Of a DNA stretch of 64,000 nucleotides, positions 54,202 to 62,571 are shown piece after piece; position 1 is the stretch's first letter, and each line of letters starts with the position of its first letter. Source of the DNA: Nonomuraea candida (GTDB lineage Bacteria; Actinomycetota; Actinomycetes; Streptosporangiales; Streptosporangiaceae); contig NZ_KL647031.1 in assembly GCF_000725485.1 (NCBI RefSeq), positions 698,171 to 762,170 of the forward strand. The letters run 5' to 3'. Below the pieces are notes generated by a model. It ran no database searches and had not been told where the DNA came from. It was given only the letters and a program-made list of their open reading frames with translations. The position numbers and the translations under genes are program-made.

Positions 54202-55143
54202 GTGCGAGCGCTCATCCTGCTCGGGCTGGTCGGCCTCGCGGCCCAGCTCGTCGACGGCAGCCTCGGCATGGCCTACGGCGTCACGTCGACCACGCTGCTG
54301 CTCGCCATCGGCACCAACGCGGCGGCCGCCTCCGCGACCGTCCACCTCGCCGAGATCGGCACTACGCTCGCCTCGGGCATCTCCCATTGGCGCTTCGGCA
54401 ACGTCGACTGGAAGGTCGTCGCCAAGATCGGTATCCCGGGGGCCGTCGGCGCGTTCGCCGGGGCGACGTTCCTGTCCAGCCTGTCCACCGAGGTCGGCGC
54501 CCCGGTCATGTCGCTGATCCTGCTCTCCCTGGGCGTGTACATCCTCATCCGCTTCACCGCCTTCGGCCTGCCGCGCGGCAACCTGGGCAAGCCGCTGCGC
54601 AGGCGCTTCCTGGCGCCGCTCGGCCTGCTGGCCGGCTTCGTCGACGCCACCGGCGGCGGCGGGTGGGGCCCGGTCGGCACCCCCGCCATCCTGGCCAGCG
54701 GCCGCCTGGCCCCGCGCAAGGTGATCGGCTCCATCGACGCCAGCGAGTTCCTCGTCGCCATCGCCGCCAGCGTCGGCTTCTTCGTCGGCATCGGCTCGGA
54801 GAACATCAACTTCTCGTGGGTGGCCGTCCTGCTGCTCGGCGGCGTCATCGCCGCGCCGATCGCGGCCTGGCTCGTACGGCACATCCCGCCGCGCATCCTC
54901 GGCTCGGCCGTCGGCGGCGTGATCGTGCTGACCAACGTGCGCACGCTGCTGCGCAGCGACTGGATCGACGCCTCCGGCGGCGTGCAGACCGTCTCCTACA
55001 TCGTCATCGCCGTCATCTGGGCCGCCGCGATCGCGTATTCCGTGCGCGAGTACCGCCGCGACAAGGCCAACGAGTCGGTCGACGCGGTGGAGAGCGAGGC
55101 GCGGCGGCGCGGCGCCACGGAGGAGGAGACGGCCTCCGCCTGA
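54202..55143 (+). CDS. TauE/SafE (TSUP) family exporter
   Basis: The 313-residue product has about eight membrane helices and both half-repeats of the TSUP family: LVDGSLGMAYGVTSTTLLL near the start and GFVDATGGGGWGPVGTPAILASG midway. Family members move sulfite, sulfonates or other sulfur compounds. GGGGAG precedes the GTG. The Rrf2 gene follows 11 bases after the stop, so regulator and pump share an mRNA. Confidence 0.92.
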   Translation: MRALILLGLVGLAAQLVDGSLGMAYGVTSTTLLLAIGTNAAAASATVHLAEIGTTLASGISHWRFGNVDWKVVAKIGIPGAVGAFAGATFLSSLSTEVGAPVMSLILLSLGVYILIRFTAFGLPRGNLGKPLRRRFLAPLGLLAGFVDATGGGGWGPVGTPAILASGRLAPRKVIGSIDASEFLVAIAASVGFFVGIGSENINFSWVAVLLLGGVIAAPIAAWLVRHIPPRILGSAVGGVIVLTNVRTLLRSDWIDASGGVQTVSYIVIAVIWAAAIAYSVREYRRDKANESVDAVESEARRRGATEEETASA

Positions 55144-55154
55144 GCCGCCGGCCT

Positions 55155-55544
55155 ATGAGAATCTCCGCCAGAACCCAGTACGCCCTCGGGGCCATACTTG
55201 CCCTGGCCGCCTCCGACAGCCCGGTGCACGCCGAGCGGATCGCCGTGGAGCAGGAGATCCCGCGCCGCTTCTGCGACAACATCCTGCTCCAGCTGCGCCG
55301 GGCCGGCCTGATCCACAGCCAGCGCGGCCCCGACGGCGGCTACTGGCTGGCCCGGCCGGCCAAGGAGATCGCCCTGGCCGACGTCATCCGGGTCACCGAG
55401 GGCGTCGAACCGGTCATCCGCCCCTTGTCCCCGGCCGCCGCGCCGCTCGCCGAGGTCTGGGCCCGGCTGCGCGACCACGAGGACGCCCTGCTCAACGAGA
55501 TCACCCTGGCCGACATCGTGGACGCCGCCTCCGGACGCGGCTGA
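55155..55544 (+). CDS. Rrf2-family regulator
   Basis: The 129-residue product starts MRISARTQYALGAILALA and has an Rrf2 winged helix (ERIAVEQEIPRRFCDNILLQLRRAGLIHSQRGPDGGYWLARPA). It lacks the three-Cys cluster of Fe-S members such as IscR and NsrR; only one Cys is present, so a CymR-like sulfur-sensing mode fits better. It is cotranscribed with the TauE/SafE gene and probably binds the palindrome at 54173. Confidence 0.9.
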   Translation: MRISARTQYALGAILALAASDSPVHAERIAVEQEIPRRFCDNILLQLRRAGLIHSQRGPDGGYWLARPAKEIALADVIRVTEGVEPVIRPLSPAAAPLAEVWARLRDHEDALLNEITLADIVDAASGRG

Positions 55545-55548
55545 GACG

Positions 55549-55596
55549 CCCGGATCGCGGCGCGGATCACGGCGCGGATCACGGCGCGGATCACGG
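55549..55596. repeat. 12-base intergenic tandem repeat
   Basis: CGCGGATCACGG is repeated three times (55561-55596) after a diverged copy at 55549. CCGGGGCCGGTCGGC-like repeats continue to about 55680. It directly follows the Rrf2 stop codon. Confidence 0.75.
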
Positions 55597-55695
55597 CCGG
55601 GGCCGGTCGGCTGAGCGACCGGGCCGGGGCCGGTCGGCGAGGTCAGGGCCGGTTGGCGGGGCCGGGGCCGGTCGGCGGGGTGGCAAGCTGGGGCG

Positions 55696-56238
55696 GTGGC
55701 TTTCGGAGTGCGTGAGTTCGAGCTGGCGCTGCTGCACCGCATGCGCGACGTCAACCCGGACAGGGTGGCGGAGGCGCTGGCCGCCATGGGCGCCTCCCGG
55801 GGCGAGCAGCGCGAGGCCCACGCCCACTGGACGCGGCTGGTCCACGTCCGCAAGCCGGCCGGCGCCCTGCGGCTGGCGCTCGGCCCGGCGCCGCACCGCG
55901 GCCGCAGGCCGGCGGGCAGCCTCACCTGCGACGTGCTGCGCTGGCCGCTGCCGAGCTGGCCCGGCCTGGCGTACGAGGCGCTGTTCGGCCCCGGTGGCGA
56001 GTTGTGGAACCAGTGGTTCGTCCGCCCCTCGGGGGTCGTCCCGCTGACCTTCGCGGACCTGACCCCCTGGACGTGCGTGGTCGCCGACGTCGTGGCGAGC
56101 TTCCCCGGCGCCGTGCAGATCGACGGCCCGGCCCCGCAGCACTGGACCGTCGACCTCCGGCACGGCGGCCGGGCCCACCGGGCCCGGTTCGTGTACGGGC
56201 TCTTCCAGCGCCTCGACCCGGCCCCCACGGGCCCCTAG
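55696..56238 (+). CDS. Conserved-looking cytoplasmic protein, function unknown
   Basis: The 180-residue product is soluble and mixed alpha/beta, rich in Trp (WPLPSWPGLAYEALFGPGGELWNQWFVRP). There are no membrane segments, signal peptide or known motif. Codon use fits its neighbours. The start is GTG at 55696 with a weak GGGGCG site. It stands alone between the tauE-Rrf2 operon and a convergent xylanase gene. Confidence 0.6.
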   Translation: MAFGVREFELALLHRMRDVNPDRVAEALAAMGASRGEQREAHAHWTRLVHVRKPAGALRLALGPAPHRGRRPAGSLTCDVLRWPLPSWPGLAYEALFGPGGELWNQWFVRPSGVVPLTFADLTPWTCVVADVVASFPGAVQIDGPAPQHWTVDLRHGGRAHRARFVYGLFQRLDPAPTGP

Positions 56239-56300
56239 CGCGGGCGCGGCCCCACGGGGTCCTGGCGCGGGCATTGCCCTCGCGAGTCCCTCGCGAGTCC

Positions 56301-57359
56301 CTAGCGCGGGCGCTTCACCGACAGCAGCGCGTGGTAGGCGGGCTTGGGAGCCAGGTTCTCGTCCAGCAGGCAGGCCGCGCCCTGCCCCTCGAACCAGCCG
56401 GGCACCCACGAGTGCCGGTCGGTGTAACCCCAGACGGTGAGCTCGCGGCAGGCCCGGACGCTGAGGCAGTCGGTGAGGGCACGCCGGTAGTAGTCGGCCT
56501 GGGTGGCCAGCTTCTCCGGGGTGACGGGCAGCTCCATGCGCACGTCCAGCTCGGTGATCGCGACCTCCAGGCCCAGGTCGGCGAAGCGGCGCATGACGTT
56601 CGCCCAGTCGCCGGGGTAGTCGTACTGGATGCCGAGGTGGCCCTGGAAGCCGACGCCGTGGATCGGCACGCCCTGCGCCTGCAGCTCCTTGACCAGGGAG
56701 AGGGTGGTCTCGATCTTGGGGGCGTTCCACTCCAGGTTGTAGTCGTTGATGAAGAGCCTGGCGTGCGGGTCGGCGCGGTGCGCCCAGCGGAAGGCGTCGG
56801 CGATGTAGCCGGGGCCGAGGTGCTTGAGCCAGATGCTCTGCCGCATCGTGCCGTCCTCCTCCACGACCTCGTTGACCACGTCCCAGGCCCGGATCTTGCC
56901 CTTGTACCGGCGCACCTGGGTGGTGATGTGGTCGCGCAGGATCGTCCGCAGCTCGGCGGCGCCGATCGAGCCGTCCTCGACGCCGGCCGTCAGCCAGGCG
57001 GGGAGCTGGTTGTGCCAGACGAGGGTGTGGCCGCGCACCTGCTGGCGGTTGCGGCGCGCGCTCTCGACGAGGGTGTCGGCGTCGTCCCAGGTGAACACGC
57101 CCCGCTCCGGCTCCACCGACTCCCACTTCATCGCGTTCTCGGCGGTGACGTGGTTGAACTCGCGGTTGAGCGTCCTGCGGTAGTCGGGCTCAGCGCGCAG
57201 GGCCGCGATGTCCACCGCGGAGCCGATCTTGACGCCGGTCTGCTGCGCGAGCCGGCGCAGGTCCTTGGCCGGGTGGGAAGGCGTGGGGTGGGGATGCGCG
57301 TACGCGGGGAGCGCGGGGACGGCGAGGGTGAGGGCGAGCGCGAGGATCAGGGGCTTCAC
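56301..57359 (-). CDS. Secreted GH10 endo-1,4-beta-xylanase
   Basis: The 352-residue product has a signal peptide (ending AYAHP) and one GH10 barrel. The acid/base Glu is in AWDVVNEVVEE, the nucleophile in VAITELDVRM; HTLVWHNQLPAW and WGYTDRHSWVPG bind substrate. There is no carbohydrate-binding module. GTG at 57359 follows GGAGG by seven bases. Upstream, CCGAAAGTTTCGG fits the CGAA(A)N(T)TTCG element known from Streptomyces xylanase promoters, so LacI-family control by xylo-oligosaccharides is likely. Confidence 0.94.
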   Translation of the reverse strand: MKPLILALALTLAVPALPAYAHPHPTPSHPAKDLRRLAQQTGVKIGSAVDIAALRAEPDYRRTLNREFNHVTAENAMKWESVEPERGVFTWDDADTLVESARRNRQQVRGHTLVWHNQLPAWLTAGVEDGSIGAAELRTILRDHITTQVRRYKGKIRAWDVVNEVVEEDGTMRQSIWLKHLGPGYIADAFRWAHRADPHARLFINDYNLEWNAPKIETTLSLVKELQAQGVPIHGVGFQGHLGIQYDYPGDWANVMRRFADLGLEVAITELDVRMELPVTPEKLATQADYYRRALTDCLSVRACRELTVWGYTDRHSWVPGWFEGQGAACLLDENLAPKPAYHALLSVKRPR

Positions 57360-57408
57360 CGAATGACCTCCGATGCAGAAGCCGGGGGGTGCAGGAAGGG
57401 AGATGCGG

Positions 57409-57440
57409 CCGAAAGTTTCGGAATTGTGTCGATAGTTTCA
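57409..57440. promoter_or_regulatory. Xylanase operator (CGAAAnTTTCG type)
   Basis: CCGAAAGTTTCGG (57409-57421) is a perfect palindrome 50 bases before the xylanase start. CGATAGTTTCA (57430-57440) is a two-mismatch second copy one turn further on. A TAAGCGCTC dyad with a central CG follows upstream. Confidence 0.65.
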
Positions 57441-57501
57441 CCGACTGCCGGAACCGTAAGCGCTCGCGGACGCCACGTCAACCACTCCGGGCGCGCGGAG
57501 C

Positions 57502-58620
57502 TCAGGCGCGCTGGTGCGTACGGGACCGCCACGGCACCTGGTACGCCCACTGCCAGGCCAGTTCGAGCGGCCCCCGGTCGAATCGGCGCAGCCACAGCGA
57601 CGCCAGCGTCATGAACAGCAGGCAGATCCCCGCCCACGCGACCGGCACCCACCACGGCCGCAGCCCGTCCAGCCGCCCGGCCAGACCCAGCCCCCAGTCG
57701 TAGCAGAGCGCGCCGGCCACCAGGTTCTGGAAGACGTAGCAGGACAGCGCCGTGCGGCCCACGTCGGCGAACCCCCGCCGCAGCACGCCCGGCGCGCCCT
57801 TCATGCCGAGCACGATCGAGGTGACCAGCGCCAGCAGGCCCACCGCGACCAGCGGCGCGAGCAGGTAACGGTCGACCAGGAACCAGGTGGGGCCGGCGAA
57901 GGAGGCGGCCAGGTTCAGCGGCGCGCCGACGCCGAGCCCGGCCACCATCAGCCGGGCCCGCAGCCGCGCGCCGCGCTCGTCGAAGACCCCGGCGCGCATC
58001 AGCCGGACGCCGAGCAGGAACAGCACGATGCCCAGGGGCACGATGAAGACCAGCTCCGCGCGGAAGGTCACGAGGTTGTCGAGGCGCAGCCGCACCTGGT
58101 CGGGCCAGCTCGCCGGGTACGCCGGAGCCGCCCCCGCGCCGCCGCCCGGCACGGTCGCCAGCGCCAGCGTGGCCAGCCCCACCAGGGCCAGGTGCAGCGT
58201 GCCGGCGGCGACCATCCAGGCCGTGATGGCGTGCTCGCTCCGCCCCACCAGGTACGCCACGATCACGGACGTGATCGCGTACCCCATCAGCACGTCGAAC
58301 TCGAAGACCAGCACGTAGTGCAGCACGCCCTCGATGAACAGCAGCGACGCCCGCCAGAGGTAGCGCCCCGGCCAGCGCATGCCCTTGCGCACCGCGCTGC
58401 GGTACTGCAGTTCGAGCCCCACCCCGAACAGCAGCGTGAGCAGGCCGAGGAACTTGCCGTTGGACAGGAACCGCAGGAAGGTCTCCACCGGGCCGCCGCC
58501 GCCGAACTGGAGCAGCTCCAGCGCGCCGCCGGGGGCCGTGAAGATCCAGATGTTCGTGCCGAGCGTGCCGAGGATGGCCACCCCGCGCAGCACGTCGAGT
58601 GCGTCGATGCGTCTGGTCAC
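57502..58620 (-). CDS. DUF418 (YeiB-like) membrane protein
   Basis: The product (about 372 residues from the GTG at 58620, MTRRIDALDVLRGVAILGTL) has about ten membrane helices and the DUF418 C-terminal region (GRTALSCYVFQNLVAGALCYDWGLGL, FDRGPLELAWQWAYQVPWR). These proteins are related to acyltransferase-3 membrane proteins; function unknown. An ATG at 58656 would add 12 non-conserved residues. A 26-base perfect palindrome lies 56 bases upstream. Confidence 0.88.
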   Translation of the reverse strand: MTRRIDALDVLRGVAILGTLGTNIWIFTAPGGALELLQFGGGGPVETFLRFLSNGKFLGLLTLLFGVGLELQYRSAVRKGMRWPGRYLWRASLLFIEGVLHYVLVFEFDVLMGYAITSVIVAYLVGRSEHAITAWMVAAGTLHLALVGLATLALATVPGGGAGAAPAYPASWPDQVRLRLDNLVTFRAELVFIVPLGIVLFLLGVRLMRAGVFDERGARLRARLMVAGLGVGAPLNLAASFAGPTWFLVDRYLLAPLVAVGLLALVTSIVLGMKGAPGVLRRGFADVGRTALSCYVFQNLVAGALCYDWGLGLAGRLDGLRPWWVPVAWAGICLLFMTLASLWLRRFDRGPLELAWQWAYQVPWRSRTHQRA

Positions 58621-58675
58621 ACCTACAAGCCTGCTGGTCAGGGGGCCTGAGGGCATCGGCCTGCGGAGCGAGATG

Positions 58676-58701
58676 CGTGGTACATCGATCGATGTACCAC
58701 G
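58676..58701. promoter_or_regulatory. 26-base perfect palindrome upstream of DUF418 gene
   Basis: Each half reads CGTGGTACATCGA, with no mismatch and no spacer. It is in the promoter region of the DUF418 gene. Size and perfection fit a TetR/PadR-type dimer or dimer-pair operator. No regulator gene is adjacent in the window. Confidence 0.65.
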
Positions 58702-58835
58702 TTACGTCTTTGGTCCCGCCGGCTCCTTCGCGGCCACGTCTTTGGTCGCAGGACGCCGGGGACGGGAGCGGGCGGCCGCGGGAGCGGAGTCCACGCGGCC
58801 GCCCTGCCAGTCCCGCGGCCAGTCCCGCGGCCTGG

Positions 58836-58879
58836 CCTGGCCAGAGCCTGGCCAGAGCCTGGCCAGAGCCAGGCCAGAG
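58836..58879. repeat. 11-base intergenic tandem repeat
   Basis: CCTGGCCAGAG is repeated three times exactly, plus one diverged copy. It follows a CCAGTCCCGCGG duplication at 58807-58831. It lies just past the stop codon of the aldo/keto reductase gene. Confidence 0.8.
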
Positions 58880-58899
58880 ACAGCGTGTCCCAGCCGGGG

Positions 58900-59874
58900 T
58901 CACGCCTCGATGCCGGCCTCCTTGGCGGCGCGGTCGATGGCGGCGAGCTCGTCCTCGCTGAAGTCCAGCCGGTCCACGGCCGCCACGTTCGCCTCAAGCT
59001 GCTCGGGGCTGGAGGCGCCCACGAGCACGGAGGTGACGCGCGGGTCGCGCAGCGCCCAGGCCAGCGCGAGCTGGGCCACCGTCTGCCCGCGCGACTCCGC
59101 CAGGACCGACAGCGCCCGGACGAACGTCAGCACCTCCGGCGTCACCCGGTCCGCGGTCAGGAACCGGCCCTCGGCCGCCCTCGAGTCGGCCGGAATGCCG
59201 TTCAGGTAGCGGTCGGTCAGCAGGCCCTGCGCCAGCGGCGAGTAGACCACGCAGCCGACGCCCTCCTCCTCCAGCACGCCGAGCAGGGACTCCTCGATGC
59301 GCCGGTTGAGCAGGGAGTACGGCGGCTGGTGCACCAGCAGCGGGGTGCCGAGCGCGCGCAGCAGGCGGGCGGCCTCGGCGGTGCGTTCGGGCGAGAAGTT
59401 GGACACGCCGACGTAGAGCGCGCGGCCGGTGCGGACCATGTGGTCCAGCGTGGCGACCTGCTCCTCCAGCGGCGTGTCCTCGTCGTCGCGGTGCAGGTAG
59501 AAGATGTCCACGTAGTCGAGGCCGAGCCGGGCCAGCGAGCGGTCGAGCGTGGCCAGCAGGTGCTTGCGCGAGTTGCCCTTGCCGTAGGGGCCGTCCCACA
59601 TCGGGTTGCTGCCCTTGGTGGTGACCACGGCCTCGTCACGCAGCGACCGCGGGAAGAGCCGGCCGAACGCGGCCTCGGCCGCCCCGATCGGCGGGCCGTA
59701 CCTGTCGGCGATGTCGAAGTGGGTGATGCCCAGGTCGAAGGCCTTGTGCAGGATCGCGCGCTGGACGTCGAGCGGCTTGCCCTCGCCGAAGTTGTGCCAC
59801 AGGCCGAGCGAGACGGCGGGCAGGAGGAGCCCGCTGCGTCCGCACCTTCTGTACGGCTGGCGTTCGTAGTCCAA
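58900..59874 (-). CDS. Aldo/keto reductase, YghZ/GPR-like
   Basis: The 324-residue product has the opening MDYERQPYRRCGRSGLLLPA and SLGLWHNFG that typify L-glyceraldehyde-3-phosphate reductase-like enzymes. Catalytic residues: Asp/Tyr in HFDIADRYGPP, Lys in VVTTKG, His in IFYLHRDD. A LacI-type operator TGAAACGTTTTA lies 28 bases upstream, suggesting sugar-linked control. Confidence 0.9.
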   Translation of the reverse strand: MDYERQPYRRCGRSGLLLPAVSLGLWHNFGEGKPLDVQRAILHKAFDLGITHFDIADRYGPPIGAAEAAFGRLFPRSLRDEAVVTTKGSNPMWDGPYGKGNSRKHLLATLDRSLARLGLDYVDIFYLHRDDEDTPLEEQVATLDHMVRTGRALYVGVSNFSPERTAEAARLLRALGTPLLVHQPPYSLLNRRIEESLLGVLEEEGVGCVVYSPLAQGLLTDRYLNGIPADSRAAEGRFLTADRVTPEVLTFVRALSVLAESRGQTVAQLALAWALRDPRVTSVLVGASSPEQLEANVAAVDRLDFSEDELAAIDRAAKEAGIEA

Positions 59875-59901
59875 GGATGACCTTCCGCATGAAATCGCGA
59901 A

Positions 59902-59913
59902 TGAAACGTTTTA
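59902..59913. promoter_or_regulatory. LacI-type operator
   Basis: TGAAACGTTTTA, with the perfect core AAACGTTT, fits the TGAAACGTTTCA consensus of LacI-family sugar repressors. It is next to the aldo/keto reductase start. Confidence 0.5.
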
Positions 59914-59998
59914 CCGCCCAAGTTAAGCACCTTCCCGGCCTCTCCCGCCGCCCCGCCCGCCGCCCCGCCCGCCGCTCCGCCCGCCGCGGCCCGCCGGT

Positions 59999-62548
59999 TC
60001 AGGTCAGGTGCACGCCGATGAGGCAGGTGTCGTCGTCGGTGTCGGAGTTGCAGTGCGTGAGCAGGTCGTCCAGGCGGTGGTCCAGCGTCGCGGCGTGCCG
60101 CCGGGCGACGGCCAGGAGCTGGTCCTGGGCGTGGCGCATGTTGTGGTCGCGCCGCTCGATCAGGCCGTCGGTGTAGAGCAGCAGGGTGTCCTCGGCCCGC
60201 AACTGCAGGCGGCCCTCCTCGTACCGCGCGTCGGTGAACGCCCCCAGCAGCGGCCCCTTCACCATCGGCAGCTCCGCGCCGTCCCCCTCGCGCAGCAGGA
60301 TGGGCGGCAGGTGGCCGGCCCTGGCCCAGCGCAGGACGCGGGTGGGCGGGTCGTACAGGCCGCACACGGCCGTGGCGGTCATGCGGTCGGCCAGGTGGTG
60401 GGCGACCTGGTTGAGCCAGCTCATGATCTGCGCCGGGCCCGCGCCCGTGGTGGCCAGGCCGCGCAGCGCGTTGCGCAGGATCACCATGCCGGTGGCCGCC
60501 GCCACGCCGTGCCCCGCCACGTCGCCCACCGACAGCAGCACGCGCCGGGACGGCAACGCGACCGCGTCGTACCAGTCGCCGCCGACCAGGTCCTCCTTCT
60601 GCGCCGGACGGTAGCGGACGGCGATGTGCAGGCCGAAGGAGTCCATCGTGCCGTGCGAGGGCGGCATGATGGCCTGCTGGAGCTGCAGGGCCAGGCGGTT
60701 GCGCGCGGCCGACTGCTGCTCGGTGTGGGCGAGCTGGTCGCGGGTGACCGACAGCGCGACCTCCGTCCAGTGCTGCGAGGAGATGTCCTGGTACGCCCCG
60801 CGCACCGCCATCAGCCGCCCGTCCGGCCCGAAGACCGGCTCGGCCACGACCCGCATGTGCCGGTCGATCCCGTCGCGGCGGCGCAGCCGGAACGCCACCG
60901 CCGCGAACCGCCGGTGGTGCAGCACCGTGCGCAGGAACCGGCCGATGGCGATCTCGTCGTCGGGGTGGGCGTGGTCGCGCAGCCGTTCCAGGGGGATCGG
61001 GCGGTCGCCCATCGCCAGGCCGTACAGGGAGTAGAGCTGGGCGTTCCAGGTGATCTGGCCCGTCACCGCGTTCTCCTCGAAGCCGCCGATGCGGCCCAGC
61101 CGCTGCGCGTGCTCCAGCAGCCCGGCCAGGCGGGCGCCCTCGTCGTGGTCGCGCCACACCATCAGCACGCTGTCGCCGTGCCGGGTCAGGCTCACGTCGG
61201 CCACGCCCGTCGTGCTCAGGCCGAGCGGCATGCGCTCGGCGCGGAACGGCTCGCCGGTCGCGTGCACGCACTCCAGCCGCGCGAACAGCCCGCCCGCCGC
61301 CCGCGGGTAGGCCTCCAGCAGCCGCCCGCCCGGCGCCAGCGGATACGCGTCGAGCAGCAGCCCGTCGCCGCCGGTGATCCGCTCGTTGACGTGCTGGATG
61401 CGGAAGTCGGCCGGCTCGCCGCGGGCGTCCGGCTGCGCCCGCAGCACCAGCGCCGGATCGGGCAGCGCGTCCGCCAGGTCCACGATCTCCGCCAGCATCG
61501 CCGCGGAGGCGGCGGCCTGCTCGGCGGGCCGGGCGGGCTCGGCGGGCTCGGCGGTCGTGATGGGGGCGGTCGTGATGGGGGCGGGCGGGGACGGGGTGTG
61601 GAGGGGCGGGACTGCTGGGCCGAACGGTGAGTCGAGGGTGTGCGCGCACAGGTCGGCCATGGCCTCGATCTGCCGCTCCAGGCGGGGCGGATGCGGCGGC
61701 AGCGCGTGCGGCCAGCAGATCTCCAGCACCCCCAGCACCCGCCCGGCGACCGTCATGGGCACCGTCACCCGGCCGCCGCCCGCGACGAGCCGGCCGATGG
61801 CGGGCAGGCCCGGGTCGGTGTGCCAGATCATGCGCCGCTCCGCCAGCGTCCGGCCGGCCGGGGTGACCACGCCCGGCGGGAGGTGCCGCCACCGCCTGGC
61901 CTCCTCCGTGCCGAAGCCGGCGTGCCCGGCCAGGGTGAGCGAGGCGCCCGGCTCGGCCGCCCACACCGCCACCGCCCGGGCGCCCAGCGGGGCCAGCGCG
62001 TGCTCCAGCAGCGCGGCGGCCACCACCATGGTGTCGGGGGCGCCGAGTGCGGCGCTCTCGGCGGTGCGCAGCCGTACGGAGGCCGCCGGGTCGTCCTCGC
62101 CGGCCTCGCCGATGCGGTCGCGGGCGACCTGGTTGACGACGTCGGCCGCGACCTCCAGCGGGGACACGCCGGCCTTGGCCGCCAGCCCGGCGAGCTGCTC
62201 GGCCGCCTGGGCGGGGCCGCAGCCCAGCCGCTCGACCAGGACCCCCTTGGCCAGCTCGATCACGGCCCGGTCGGCGGCGGCGCGCCGGGTGCGCTCGATC
62301 TCCTGCCGCAACCGCTCGACGGTCGCCGCCAGCCTCCCCAGGTCCCGCTCCCCCGCCGCTTCCCCGTCGTTCCACCGGCCGGCCGGTCCGCCGTCGTTCC
62401 GCTCACCGGCCGGTCCGTCGTCGTTCCGCTCACCGGCCGGTCCCTCGCCGGTCCGCCGGCCGGCCGGTTCGCCGGAGGGGGCCGGGGAGCTTCCGGAAGG
62501 GGGTGCGGGGGGAGGGGTCACGGGGGCGTCGTCGGAAGGAGTGTGCAC
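59999..62548 (-). CDS. ANTAR-GAF-PAS-PP2C (SpoIIE) multidomain phosphatase
   Basis: The 849-residue product has a Gly/Asn/Arg-rich repeated N-terminus (to about 65), an ANTAR-like domain (75-135; ADRAVIELAKGVLVERLGC), a GAF domain (145-300), two PAS-like regions (340-590; the second with FEENAVTGQITWNAQLYSLYG and MRVVAEPVFGPDGRLMAVRG), and a PP2C phosphatase (620-845; VGGDWYDAVALPSRRVLLSVGDVAGHGVAAA, RWARAGHLPPIL, LLLYTDGLIERRD). It should dephosphorylate an anti-sigma antagonist in response to ligands. GAGGAG precedes the GTG at 62548. It lies 23 bases behind the hybrid kinase gene, so they form an operon. Confidence 0.88.
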   Translation of the reverse strand: MHTPSDDAPVTPPPAPPSGSSPAPSGEPAGRRTGEGPAGERNDDGPAGERNDGGPAGRWNDGEAAGERDLGRLAATVERLRQEIERTRRAAADRAVIELAKGVLVERLGCGPAQAAEQLAGLAAKAGVSPLEVAADVVNQVARDRIGEAGEDDPAASVRLRTAESAALGAPDTMVVAAALLEHALAPLGARAVAVWAAEPGASLTLAGHAGFGTEEARRWRHLPPGVVTPAGRTLAERRMIWHTDPGLPAIGRLVAGGGRVTVPMTVAGRVLGVLEICWPHALPPHPPRLERQIEAMADLCAHTLDSPFGPAVPPLHTPSPPAPITTAPITTAEPAEPARPAEQAAASAAMLAEIVDLADALPDPALVLRAQPDARGEPADFRIQHVNERITGGDGLLLDAYPLAPGGRLLEAYPRAAGGLFARLECVHATGEPFRAERMPLGLSTTGVADVSLTRHGDSVLMVWRDHDEGARLAGLLEHAQRLGRIGGFEENAVTGQITWNAQLYSLYGLAMGDRPIPLERLRDHAHPDDEIAIGRFLRTVLHHRRFAAVAFRLRRRDGIDRHMRVVAEPVFGPDGRLMAVRGAYQDISSQHWTEVALSVTRDQLAHTEQQSAARNRLALQLQQAIMPPSHGTMDSFGLHIAVRYRPAQKEDLVGGDWYDAVALPSRRVLLSVGDVAGHGVAAATGMVILRNALRGLATTGAGPAQIMSWLNQVAHHLADRMTATAVCGLYDPPTRVLRWARAGHLPPILLREGDGAELPMVKGPLLGAFTDARYEEGRLQLRAEDTLLLYTDGLIERRDHNMRHAQDQLLAVARRHAATLDHRLDDLLTHCNSDTDDDTCLIGVHLT
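62363..62443. repeat. 27-base in-frame tandem repeat in PP2C gene
   Basis: Three 27-base units encode GPAGERNDD, GPAGERNDG and GPAGRWNDG before the ANTAR-like domain. Confidence 0.85.
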
Positions 62549-62571
62549 GTGCCGCTCCTCGTCGCGAGTGG

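Noticed and set aside
58599..58961. Forward 120-residue frame across the palindrome and 11-base repeats
   Set aside because: Translation is repeat-derived, and it would bury an operator-like palindrome; no start signal.
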